Shown here one piece after another: positions 14,601 to 22,197 of a stretch of DNA of 64,000 bases. Position 1 is the first letter of the stretch. Every line of letters begins with the position of its first letter. A program made the translations under genes and the position numbers. A model generated the notes under the pieces. The model was given only the letters and a program-made list of their open reading frames with translations, was not told the DNA's origin and searched no databases. This stretch comes from Siphonodentalium dalli (Eukaryota; Mollusca; Scaphopoda; Gadilida; Siphonodentaliidae). The stretch lies in NCBI GenBank assembly GCA_032622095.1, contig CP136062.1, positions 151,520,875 to 151,584,874 of the forward strand, in the 5' to 3' direction.

Positions 14601-14996
14601 TTTATGAATTCTTATTCCATGACTGGAGCTTCCTGAAATTTTGTGAAAACCCTGTGCCAATGCATTCTCATATATATGCGAGTTTCCCATATGGAGATTC
14701 GCATATATAAGAGAATACATTGGCCTAACACTATGTACCTTGGCCTTGTAAGCCAGTGCATTCTCTTATATATGTGAGGCTCCATATATAAGAGAATCCA
14801 CTGGCACATGATCATTAATGCTGCATTAGCGCAGCTCCCACCATGAAAGGGTTAATAACCACTGAGCGTATCATTCGTATTCTGATTCATTGCAGGTGGT
14901 GGAGTTATGGGCCTTCCCGGGAAGTTGGCAGCTCAAGCTTGTCTAGAAGATTTCAAGGATCAGGGAACTAAAGCTGAACCTGTGAAAGCGTCCTAG
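325..14996 (+). CDS. PYROXD2: PYROXD2-like oxidoreductase, 3' eleven exons (5' end outside window)
   Basis: Exons, all with AG/GT borders and matching phases: 325-517, 2073-2131, 3675-3772, 4384-4525, 6537-6668, 8850-8922, 10113-10269, 11506-11660, 12580-12686, 13070-13190, 14896-14996 (stop TAG). They sum to 1338 nt, 445 residues. The order of motifs matches the family as I know it: [14 protein letters not shown] (exon 3), [13 protein letters not shown] and [10 protein letters not shown] (exon 4), [19 protein letters not shown] (exon 5), [14 protein letters not shown] (exon 7), [17 protein letters not shown] (exon 8), [21 protein letters not shown] (exon 9), and the C-terminal flavin motif [17 protein letters not shown] across exons 10-11. 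Human PYROXD2 is about 581 residues, so roughly 135 N-terminal residues (Rossmann GxGxxG) are missing at the window edge. The family is reported as mitochondrial and is related to phytoene desaturase-type flavoenzymes; its substrate is unsettled. The introns are full of transposable elements; one abuts the donor of the first exon. Identity is confident; exact exon ends are read by eye. Confidence 0.93.
523..950. mobile_element. H-family hAT-like foldback element, long form, 428 bp
   Basis: Ends are CAAGCCTGCAAGTAGTG and its imperfect inverse CTATTTGTAGGCTTG. It is flanked by an exact 8-bp duplication CAGGTGAA (515-522 and 951-958). Inside are two hairpins (arms beginning CAGAATGAGGTC) separated by a spacer of about 180 bp containing TCTGTATTCCCTAATTTGC. 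An 8-bp duplication and CA..TG ends fit hAT. The duplicated target is a PYROXD2 5' splice site. Confidence 0.8.
1687..1950. mobile_element. A-family piggyBac-like twin-hairpin MITE
   Basis: Left ACCCTTCCATGACTGGAGC, right CAGCTCCTGTCATGAACC...GGGTTAA. Two hairpins of the shared GCATTCTCTTATATATGC module. In the PYROXD2 intron after exon 325-517. Confidence 0.7.
2240..2326. repeat. short foldback AAATGTTCAGATAATAAG
   Basis: AAATGTTCAGATAATAAGTT and its inverse about a short centre. Related half copies at 1105-1142 and 16027-16092. Confidence 0.5.
2335..3055. repeat. degenerate direct repeats in a PYROXD2 intron
   Basis: Units of roughly 150-170 bp with ACATGGC.GCC..CATCTTGGAT, CCACATCCCTCA and TGGATC(C/T)T(C/T)G.GGTGACC at about 2345, 2515 and 2690, decaying to the right. 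Not coding. Confidence 0.5.
3131..3380. mobile_element. A-family piggyBac-like twin-hairpin MITE
   Basis: The left TIR is cut to GACTGGAGCTTCCTG. The right end is GCTCCCATCATGAAAGGGTTAA. Two hairpins. Confidence 0.68.
3440..3650. mobile_element. D-family fragment next to a PYROXD2 acceptor
   Basis: Linker (TGAAATTATAAAATTGTTAA), the shared hairpin and the D-specific GGGTAAAAAAATCCCGACT end. Truncated on both sides. It ends about 25 nt before the exon at 3675. Confidence 0.6.
4560..4980. repeat. dispersed repeat, copy 1 of 2
   Basis: Shares CTGCCAATTGGGTCACCC, TATCGATCAC and AGGCTGACTTA-type blocks with 45060-45385. About 320 bp of homology; no terminal repeats seen. In PYROXD2 intron 4. Confidence 0.5.
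5154..5408. mobile_element. H-family hAT-like twin-hairpin MITE, 255 bp
   Basis: Ends are CAAGCCTTGAAATAGTGTG and its inverse, flanked by ATCTGGAG at 5146-5153 and 5409-5416. The left half folds into one hairpin (loop near CCACATAGTGGG) and the right half into its reverse complement, so the whole is also one palindrome. It sits in PYROXD2 intron 4. Confidence 0.85.
5680..5905. mobile_element. H-family relative with variant ends
   Basis: Begins GGGGCTGGACATTTGCAG and ends CTGCAAATGTCCAGCACC, so the termini differ from CAAGCCTTG although the inner hairpin arms are the same. The spacer (CTTATCTGCTATGGGAGAC) is shortened relative to long copies. In PYROXD2 intron 4. Confidence 0.65.
6177..6430. 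mobile_element. H-family hAT-like twin-hairpin MITE, 254 bp
   Basis: Exact 8-bp flanking duplication CATAGATT (6169-6176, 6431-6438). Ends CAAGCCTTGAAATAG / CTATTTCAAGGCTTG. Intact double hairpin, about 100 bp upstream of the PYROXD2 exon starting at 6537. Confidence 0.87.
6832..8366. mobile_element. possible old TIR element, about 1.5 kb
   Basis: The left end CCGGGTTTCCGCCAGG and right end CCTGGCGGAAACCCTG are inverted. Adjacent ACATATAT and CATATACA could be an eroded 8-bp duplication. Inside are CCATGGTTCGTGCTGTCGGG, a mirrored CCATGGGACGGACCC near the right end, and an imperfect ~130-bp tandem duplication at 7908-8100 (TAGTTTCATCCA..AATCCCGTGCA). No transposase reading frame is visible. 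In PYROXD2 intron 5. Confidence 0.42.
8612..8650. repeat. poly-G tract, 39 bases
   Basis: An uninterrupted G run in PYROXD2 intron 5. Its length in the assembly may be unreliable. Confidence 0.9.
9165..9235. repeat. GAATC-rich simple repeat
   Basis: Repeats of ATCGAATCGAAT. A similar tract is at 40888-40936. 8940-10030 holds nothing else I can name. Confidence 0.6.
10340..10760. repeat. dispersed repeat (GATAACTTTAG type)
   Basis: Two internal units (GATAACTTTAG..AG.CT.AACTGAATG, ACCAATTTTCACC.AGAGTTA). Related sequence at 11765-11960 and 12880-13015, all in PYROXD2 introns. Confidence 0.5.
11078..11470. mobile_element. H-family element, degraded long form
   Basis: The left hairpin (CATTTGCAGAATTAGGTCCC) has lost part of its loop. 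The long-form spacer (AATGGCTGCACATCACC) and right hairpin follow. The outer termini are not recognisable. It ends about 35 bp before the PYROXD2 exon at 11506. Confidence 0.6.
12296..12498. mobile_element. A-family piggyBac-like MITE
   Basis: TTAACCCTTTCATG on the left, TCATGAAAGGATTAA on the right. The first hairpin is deleted. About 80 bp upstream of a PYROXD2 exon. Confidence 0.7.
13302..13514. mobile_element. C-family TTAA foldback
   Basis: Termini CCCTTTGAGTGCCAG / CTGGCACTCAAAGGG; right TTAA present, left is GTAA. One copy of the shared hairpin plus an A/T-rich linker. In the last PYROXD2 intron. Confidence 0.75.
13934..14187. mobile_element. H-family hAT-like twin-hairpin MITE, 254 bp
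   Basis: Exact duplication TAGGGGCC at 13926-13933 and 14188-14195. Complete ends and both hairpins. In the last PYROXD2 intron. Confidence 0.87.
14613..14855. mobile_element. A-family piggyBac-like twin-hairpin MITE
   Basis: Left TTATTCCATGACTGGAGC, right CCACCATGAAAGGGTTAA. Two hairpins. It ends 40 bp before the last PYROXD2 exon, in its branch-point region. Confidence 0.7.
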
Positions 14997-15610
14997 CAGG
15001 CCAACTCTGGCTGTACTGAATCAATGATGTCATCATATAAACCTAGCCAAAGATATCGTCGTCATCACATCCAAACTTGTGGGGAGTTTCAATTGTCTTG
15101 GTTTTTTATATAAAACAATTCTAGCCAAGGAGCCATAAAAATAAAAGGAAGCCATTTGGAATTTGTGAATTAAATGTAGCTTTCTGGTGGTCCTTGAAAA
15201 CAGGTTGTGTTCATTACAAATGTGAACATAAGCTGGTGCAATTCTGTGAACCTTGAAGGGATGAATATATGTCTGTTCTGTTAGCCATTCATCGGAAAGC
15301 TCTCGGGGAGAGCTTTCCGATGAATGGCAACAGGCCATATTTCCGACTAAATCCTGAAAAGTTACCCATAATTCTGCTGTGGTTAAGGGGTAGATTACTT
15401 AGGGCATTACTGTATCACCAGTTTCTATCATTCACATGGGTGTGTCACTGTAAAAATAATGTCATATATTCAAGATATTGTTCAACTTTAACTGTTAACC
15501 TGTAGCTTTAAAATGTGTTGAGAATGTTTGTTATATTTTTATACATAAGAAAGAAGTTATGATTGTATGAACCTTCGTTGTTTTTAATAAATATGTTTCT
15601 ATTCCTTTGG
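14997..15610 (+). other. PYROXD2: PYROXD2 3' untranslated region
   Basis: This is non-coding sequence after the TAG. A canonical AATAAA lies at 15586-15591, about 590 nt after the stop, so cleavage near 15605-15615 is inferred. A truncated foldback element of the T family (15283-15412) makes up about a fifth of the inferred UTR and would form a strong stem around GGAAAGCTCTCGGGGAGAGC. The downstream limit is a prediction only. Confidence 0.6.
15283..15412. mobile_element. T-family foldback, truncated copy in the PYROXD2 3' UTR
   Basis: Central hairpin and the right terminus GGGCATTACTG followed by TA. The left terminus is missing. Confidence 0.65.
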
Positions 15611-15689
15611 TAATTTTTATATGCATTCATAAACAGAATATATTTTTACAAACTTACAACTTCTTAGTTAATGTATCTAAATGTTATTA

Positions 15690-16030
15690 TGTTAACCCTT
15701 TCTATACTGAATGGATTATATATAATAATTAACCCTTAACCCTTTCAAGACTAAATGGACTCTCCCACACAGTTATAAAAGTATACATTGGAATGGTCTA
15801 TTATTCATTTTTGAGGGATGTTCATGATAAATTAGCAGATGACAGTCAAGGCAAAAATATAATAATTAAACCATAACCATTTCTATACTAAAATGACTCT
15901 CACACTCACTTATAAAAGTATACATTGGAATGGTCCATTATTCATTTCGAGGGATGTTCAGGTGATAAAAGCAGATAACGTACAGACGAAAAGATAATGC
16001 AAGTGGAGAAGGATTGATATTCATTGGTGG
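15690..16030. repeat. degenerate TTAACCCTTTCTATACTGAAT repeats
   Basis: At least three tandem-like copies with CAC..AGTTATAAAAGTATAC and ATTCATTT..GAGGGATGTTCA. A further copy is at 43868-43950. Probably another TTAA family, too eroded for borders. Confidence 0.45.
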
Positions 16031-16431
16031 AAATGTTTGGACAATAAGTTCAACAAGACCTATTTTTTATCTTATTTTCTGAACATTTCCTAACAGAACT
16101 ACACCCAGAATAATTACACCCACTTCGTTTTCTATAGTATTTTGCCATTAGCTTAGAAAGAGTAAATGTGTGTCAATGGGATAATTACATTAGGGGTGGA
16201 TAACTTCGATGTGGCAGTTGGAGCGTAGGAATTTTGTCACAATGACACTCGGCGTCGCGGAAACGTCACATTAAAGTTAAAAAATTTTAACGATTTATTC
16301 AACTCAAAATGCACTTATTTGTTGATATAATCTCTTGAGCTGTAATTATAAGGACTAATCTCCGTTTCCAAATATAATTACACAGTTTAAAGACATTTGC
16401 CTAATCACTCAGAATCACTAACATTTATAAG

Positions 16432-16858
16432 AGACTAGCTGATGTGCCCAACTTTGTCCTGGCTATTTAAGGAACAACTTTGAAAAGTATTAGGAGAAAG
16501 AAACAAACTATTGTTCGATCAGTCCAGAAACATGCCTATATGAGCGTATATGAGCAAGGTCAGGGACATGGTCGCACATGAAATTGGACCCACCCATATT
16601 GTTCCCGGGATCAAAGTAGTCCTACATACCAAATTTGAGTCGGATCGGTCGAGGTCAAGAAACATGCCTATATGAGTGTATATGAGCCAGGTCAAGGACA
16701 TGGTCGCGCAGGAAATAGGACCCGCCCATATTGTTCCCGGGAACAAAGTAGGCCTACATACCAAATTTTAGTCGTATCAGTTGAGCAGATTTTGAGTCAA
16801 TAACACACGCACATACATACATACAAACATACAGACAGAAGTTCCAAAATATATAGAA
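16432..16858. repeat. dispersed element with 132-bp internal repeats
   Basis: Begins GACTAGCTGATGTGCCC, has two units (CATGCCTATATGAG, CCATATTGTTCCCGGGA) and ends ACATACAGACAGAAGTTCC. Abuts the next element head to tail. Confidence 0.55.
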
Positions 16859-17476
16859 GACTAGCCGATGAGCCCGACGTTGTCCGGGCTATTCTAAAAC
16901 CAAATTTCAAGTCGATAGCTCTACCCGTTTCCGAGATCTGGTCTGCGCGAAGCTGGCGTCGCACGGGCTCAGCGACCCGATAAAATTCGTAACCGGGGCA
17001 AGATACATTCACATAGCAAATTTCAAGTCGATAGCTCCACCCGTTTCCGAGATCTGGCCTGCGCATGCGCGAAGCTGGCGTCGCACGGGCTCGGCGACCC
17101 GATAAAATTCGTATCCGGGCCAAGATACATTCACATACCAAATTTCAAGTCGATAGCTCCACCCGTTTCCGAGATCTCGTCTGCGCATGCGCGAAGCTGG
17201 CGTCGCACGGGCTCGGCGACCCGATAAAATTTGTATCCGTGGCAAGATACATTCACATAGCAAATTTCAAGTCGATAGCTCCACCGGTTTCCGAGATCTC
17301 GTCAGCGCATGCGCGAAGCGGGCGCCGCACGGGCTCGCCAATACGACAACGTCCACTGCCTGGTCAAACTACACACACGTACCAAGTTTCATCCCGATCG
17401 GTCGAGAATCGTAGATTTGTATTAATGACATACAGACAAACAAACAGACAGAGGTCTTCAAAATATATATGAGATT
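16859..17476. repeat. dispersed element with ~121-bp GC-rich internal repeats
   Basis: Begins GACTAGCCGATGAGCCC. About 3.6 tandem units start near 16899, 17016, 17137 and 17259 (AAATTTCAAGTCGATAGCTC, GCGCATGCGCGAAGC). Ends with ACAGACAAACAAACAGACAG and AAAATATAT. The same plan as the preceding element. Confidence 0.6.
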
Positions 17477-17479
17477 ATT

Positions 17480-18175
17480 CCTTAAATGAGTATTTAGTAT
17501 AGAAAGTATTAATGATTTCTCCCCATTTAGTCTATCATACTTCACCATTCATCTCCTAATCTATTATCTATACTTTAAATAACAATAGACCCCTTTCACA
17601 CTCAATAATGACTACTGCAACTGCCCACATAAATAATACAACACAGTAGACTACTGCAACTGCCCACATAAATAATACAACACAGTATCTTATGCGCCGC
17701 AGGCGCCCCTACATCATTAGAGTATATTTGTTTAGGAGGAGGTCAAGTGAAACATTTTGAATGGGGATTTCCATGCAAATCTCCGCAGCAAAAGTTATAT
17801 ATGAAGCAGTTGTCTGGGATTTAAAGCAGCCATATCATTAAATAGACATAACATTTAACTGGCTGCTGGGCTTGGTAAATTGCCAATTTTAGCTATAAAT
17901 TTATTTTTGAGAATTATTTTCTTGAATTACAACACTTGACCTTGTTTTGAAAAATCAATGTAAAATTCAAATATAAATACACCAACTTTCTAATGAAAAA
18001 AAACCCAAGCCGACCAGCCAGGTAAATATGTATTGTTTTCAATACCGCACAAAATCACACCCAGAAATATTTGTAACTCTGTAACTTTTGCTGCGGAGAA
18101 TTGCATGGATATGCCCATTCAAAATTGGTCAGTTGGCCTCCTCACTTAATACATATTGACTGCTGAACAGACCTC
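17480..18175. other. intergenic, no gene seen
   Basis: AT-rich. A 32-bp duplication at 17608-17686 (GACTACTGCAACTGCCCACA twice). Otherwise nothing supported. Confidence 0.5.
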
Positions 18176-18235
18176 AAAATATGGTGCCGAACATTTGCAG
18201 AATGAGGTCTCCAGAGGATGAATTTAGTGACGATA

Positions 18236-18431
18236 CAGTAATGCCCTAAATAATCGACTCCTTAACCACAGCAGAATTATGGGTAACTTTTCAGGATTTA
18301 GTCGGAAATATGGCTTGTTGCCATTCATCGGAAAGCTCTCAGCGAGCAAAAAGCCATATTTCCGACTAAATACTGAAAAGTTACCCATAATTCTGCTGTG
18401 GTTAAGGAGTCGATTATTTAGGGCATTACTG
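18236..18431. mobile_element. T-family Tc1/mariner-like foldback, 196 bp
   Basis: CAGTAATGCCCTAAATAATC ... GGGCATTACTG. TA at left, TG at right. Nearly the whole length pairs (AACCACAGCAGAATTATGGG with its inverse). Inserted into an H-family arm. Confidence 0.75.
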
Positions 18432-18439
18432 TGCTACGC

Positions 18440-18604
18440 ACAGCATCTCCAGCAATCCGAGTCCAGTAACAGAGCTGTATCTGTATGACAGCGGGGCTCA
18501 TCCTGGTAAGTAACCAGAGTTCCAACGGGTCCTTGAAAACTTAGAATAGCCTTAAATATCTGACAAATAACCATTCTAGCTTAGAAAGTGGTTGAATCAA
18601 TCTT
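18440..18604 (+). pseudogene. PYROXD2 exon 10/intron 10 fragment
   Basis: Resembles 13127-13290 across the end of exon 10 and into the intron. The frame ISSNPSPVTELYLYDSGAHPG stays open and the donor (CATCCTG then GTAAGT) is kept, but the flavin-motif CGSG is changed to YDSG. Intronic similarity continues (GAATAGCCTTAAAT, AATAACCA). No other exon of the gene is next to it, so it is a fragment. Confidence 0.65.
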
Positions 18605-18739
18605 CTTTAGAAACTTCTTTAGAAAGTTTCTTGTTCTTTTTAGTTTAGTTTCTCTATATCCTCAAATTGGCAGACGACACATTGCATAATCGATGTAACC
18701 TGTAATCTTTCCTGTAACAAATTTTAGATAGTTTCCTGG

Positions 18740-19245
18740 GTATAAAATAATAAATATGAATTGAAGACCCCTGTGCGGAAACGCTTCTATCAATTATTCT
18801 ATCAATTAACCCTTTACCCAACAGAACGGCCCGGTGCCAATGCATTCTCTTATATATTCGAGTCGACCATAGGTCGCCTCGCATATATAAGAGAATGCAT
18901 TGGCTTAACACATTAAAAATTATAAAATTGTTAAAGAATGTAAGAAAAAATGGTAAAAAGTGTTAAAAAAAGATTTTTTTTAGGCCAATGCTTTCTCTTA
19001 TATATGCGAGGCGACCTATGGTCGACTCGCATATATAAGAGAATGCATTGGCACAGGGCATAACTGTAACCATCACAATGTGGTCAATGAGCCGGTTCCA
19101 ATGATATCCATATTTGTATGGTTCTATTGAGACAGACCGAAGATATTTTAGGCTGTTGAAGCTTTATTTGGGCGTTTTTGGCCGGTTTGTTGGGTAAAGG
19201 GTTAATATTGATTTTATTTCAATATTTTTGGTATAATACATACAA
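18740..19245 (+). repeat. copy of PYROXD2 intron-5 sequence, interrupted by the B element
   Basis: AAATATGAATTGAAG, GGAAACGCTT.TATCAATTA and, beyond the B element, TTAATATTGATTTTA match 6749-6800. Confidence 0.5.
18810..19201. mobile_element. B-family TTAA foldback, 392 bp
   Basis: Perfect 14-bp termini CCCTTTACCCAACA / TGTTGGGTAAAGGG with TTAA on both sides (18806-18809, 19202-19205). Two copies of the GCATTCTCTTATATATGC hairpin around an A/T-rich linker, then ~180 bp of unique sequence (CAATGAGCCGGTTCCAATG). Classed as piggyBac-like from TTAA and CCCTTT. Confidence 0.82.
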
Positions 19246-20190
19246 TCAATTTGGGACAGTTTACAGCACGTGGAGCATAGCAAGGGGGAAAACTCTATCT
19301 CTATCTGAAACAGCTCATCACTACTCCATATGAACAATTTACAGCATGTGGAGCGTAGCAAGGGGGAAAACTCTATCTCTATCTGAGATTGCCTGGATGA
19401 TCTCCATATGGGAGACTTGCTTACATTAGAGAATGCATTGACACAGGGTTTTCAGAAAGCACCAGTCATGGAACGTTTAAACCTCTCCATGGGTAATATT
19501 CAAGTTAAACCTTGTGATTAGTAATATTCAAGTCATGTAAGCAAGTTAAATCTTACCATGGCCAATATTCAAGTCATGTTTGCAAGTTAAACCTCACTGG
19601 GTAACAACAAAAACTAAATTCAAGTAGCTCAATTTGACAGACTGCTATTCAAGGCCAAGAACTTGCAGTTGTGGGGGGGGGGGGGGGGCTCAAATAGTCC
19701 TGAATATTGGTATATCACTCACAGAAATGTTAATTGAGATATGGCCTTGAATTTTATTATTGTTGACATTGGAACCCTGAATTTAATCCCAACATGACAA
19801 ATATCGGTATTCCCATATCTTTCAGTGTTATACCTCTATAGGCTATAGCCCTAACATGGCATAATCAGGCAGATATCAGTATTCCCATATGGCTCAGTGT
19901 TATACCTCTATATGCTATAGCTCTAACATGGCATATATCAGTATTCCCATATGGTTTAGTGTTATACCTCTGTTTGTGATTCTGCAAGATAGATCACAAT
20001 CAGAGGTAGACAAAGCAGGTGCAGATTTGACTCCAGGTCAGTGATGTATGTGGTGACAGAAGGGGAGGGTGGGGTTAGGTCACATCACCTTAAAGTTTGC
20101 CCAAAGTGTTCAATTGTTGGAAATATCATGCTTGACACATTAGTTGGAACATAAAACAAAATAGGTTCAATTTGTTTTGATTATTTAATG
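19245..20190. other. intergenic with short duplications, no gene
   Basis: TTTACAGCA(C/T)GTGGAGC.TAGC duplicated at 19259/19330. GTAATATTCAAGT-type repeats at 19490-19600. CAGTATTCCCATAT with CTATA.GCTATAG repeated at 19805, 19875 and 19935. A G16 tract at 19673-19688. Confidence 0.5.
19398..19482. mobile_element. A-family right-end fragment
   Basis: Half hairpin (GGGAGACTTGCTTACATTAG), then GGTTTTCAGAAAGC and CAGTCATGGAACGTTTAA. Confidence 0.5.
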
Positions 20191-20191
20191 T

Positions 20192-21273
20192 TCTAACCAT
20201 CTAGTGTGAATGTGTTTTTAGCCAGCTCTAACCATCGAGTGTGAAATGTGTTGTTTTTAGCCATCTCTAACCATCTAGTGTGAAATGTGTTGTTTTTAGC
20301 CATCTCTAACCATCTGGTGTGAAATGTGTTTTTAGCCATCTCTAACCATCTGGTGTGAAATGTGTTGTTTTTAACCATCTAGTGTGAAATGTGTTGTTTT
20401 TAGCCATCTCTAACCATCTGGTGTGAAATGTTGTTTTTAGCCATCTCTAACCATCTAGTGTGAAATGTGTTTTTAGCCATCTCTAACCATCGAGTGTGAA
20501 ATGTGTTGTTTTTAGCCATCTCTAACCATCTGGTGTGAAATATGTTGTTTTTAGCCATCTTTAACAATCTAGTGTGAAATGTTTTTAGCCATATCTAACC
20601 ATCGAGTGTGAAATGTGTTGTTTTTAGCCATCTCTAACCATCTTGTGTGAAATGTGTTGTTTTTAGCCATCTCTAACAATCTAGTGTGAAATGTGTTTTT
20701 AGCCATCTCTAACCATCTGGTGTGAAATGTGTTTTTAGCCATCTCTAACCATCTGGTGTGAAATGTGTTGTTTTTTAGCCATCTCTAACCATCTTGTGTG
20801 AAATGTGTTGTTTTTAACCATCTAGTGTGAAATGTGTTGTTTTTAGCCATCTCTAACCATCTGGTGTGAAATATGTTGTTTTTAGCCATCTCTAACCATC
20901 TAGTGTGAAATTTGTTTTTAGCCATCTCTAACCATCTTGTGTGAAATGTGTTGTTTTTAGCCATCTCTAACCATCTAGTGTGAAATGTGTTGTTCTTTAG
21001 CCATCTCTAACCATCTATTGTGAAATGTGTTGTTTTTAGCCATCTCTAACCTTCTGGGTGAAATGTGTTGTTTTTAGCCATCTCTAACCATCTGGTGTGA
21101 AATGTGTTGTGTTTAGCCATCTCTAACCTTCTGGGTGAAATGTGTTGTTTTTAGCCATCTCTAACCATCTGGTGTGAAATGTGTTGTTTTTAGCCATCTC
21201 TAACCATCTAGTGTGAAATGTGTTGTTTTTAGCTATCTCTAACCATCTAGTATGAAATGTGTTGTTTTTAGAA
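20192..21273. repeat. 39-bp tandem array, about 28 units
   Basis: Unit TCTAACCATCTAGTGTGAAA plus TGTGTTGTTTTTAGCCATC. Units lacking TTG (36 bp) and composite units are interspersed. The array ends just before 21274. No start-stop pattern typical of a protein. Confidence 0.92.
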
Positions 21274-21454
21274 GAAAATTTAACTATTTCCCTGCTTTCC
21301 TTTCAGTTAACTGTTTGGCTGAAATTAATGGGCTTCAGTTGAAAAAATTCCATCCATAGAAGTTACGTGCTAGCTGTAAACTGTTGAAAGCTTGAGGCCC
21401 TACTAATTGGAAATTTCCATTGACCAAGAAGGGGGTATACAAATGGAATTTCAT

Positions 21455-21562
21455 GGGCTTAGAATTTGGTGATGCTAGCCTGCAATGCGTGATAGCATAA
21501 CTAAATTCACCCTCTGGGGACCTCATTCCGCAAATGACAGGCTCGCTATAACCAGGCTTGAT
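21455..21562. mobile_element. H-family right-half fragment
   Basis: Only the second hairpin and the right terminus (AAATGACAGGCTCGCTAT...AGGCTTG) remain. Confidence 0.6.
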
Positions 21563-22197
21563 GCATAACTGCATAACAAAAATCTTTTTAAAAATTAGCT
21601 TTAATGAAGTTGAAAACTTAAATTTATATTAATAAAATTCAATATCTCTAAAAAAAATTCTTAAATAAATATTTTTGGTCAGTTGTTAATTGTTTTTGTT
21701 AATATTAATTGTATTTCTGTTAACTTTAATTTCTGAATTTTTCTCTTTAATTGTCTTTACTCGTGCAGTATGGTAATTAATATTTTAGTTCCGGTATTTT
21801 AATTAATTAGTTTTAAGCAGGAATGATCTCTGTCATATATCTGGACTTCAAAATAATAACGTTCAAGTTGTAGTAGAGTTCGAGGGTTAGGGTGGAGGTG
21901 GTGTATCTTTTATGAACATATTTGTGTATATAGACAGGCATCTCCGTGATATATGAGAGATATAATAATGTTGCGCAAAGTTGTCAAAAGTGGCACCGTC
22001 AGACCAGGGATGGGGCTCATGGGGCTCGTGGAGATGGGCACCAAAATTGACAACGACGTTTTTATCACAGATTTAATTCATTCTTATATGCAGGCACTCA
22101 CATGAAACACACAGTTATTGGGTTTATATAGATGTACATGTCACGTGTTGTCCGTGTGTACTGACCCGTAATCATATATATAAGATACTAGCAGGGT
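21563..22197. other. intergenic, AT-rich, no gene
   Basis: The last ~70 bp (CACGTGTTGTCCGTGTGTAC) match the 25.3-25.7 kb tandem array. Confidence 0.5.

Larger units (their letters stand above)
18180..18705. mobile_element. H-family element, broken, interrupted and carrying host sequence
   Basis: The left terminus and hairpin arm of the GGTGCC..CATTTGCAG subtype start near 18180 and run to 18235. A T-family foldback then interrupts (18236-18431). Arm remnant TGCTACGCACAG follows, then PYROXD2-derived sequence (18440-18604), then H long-form spacer (TTTAGTTTAGTTTCTCTATA, 18640s). No right hairpin is present. Confidence 0.5.

Noticed and set aside
17009-17472. frames up to 135 codons
   Set aside because: Products of the 121-bp GC-rich repeats, open on both strands with no known family.
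20192-21273. CRISPR-like regular repeats
   Set aside because: Units are contiguous with no unique spacers, in an animal genome. It is a satellite.
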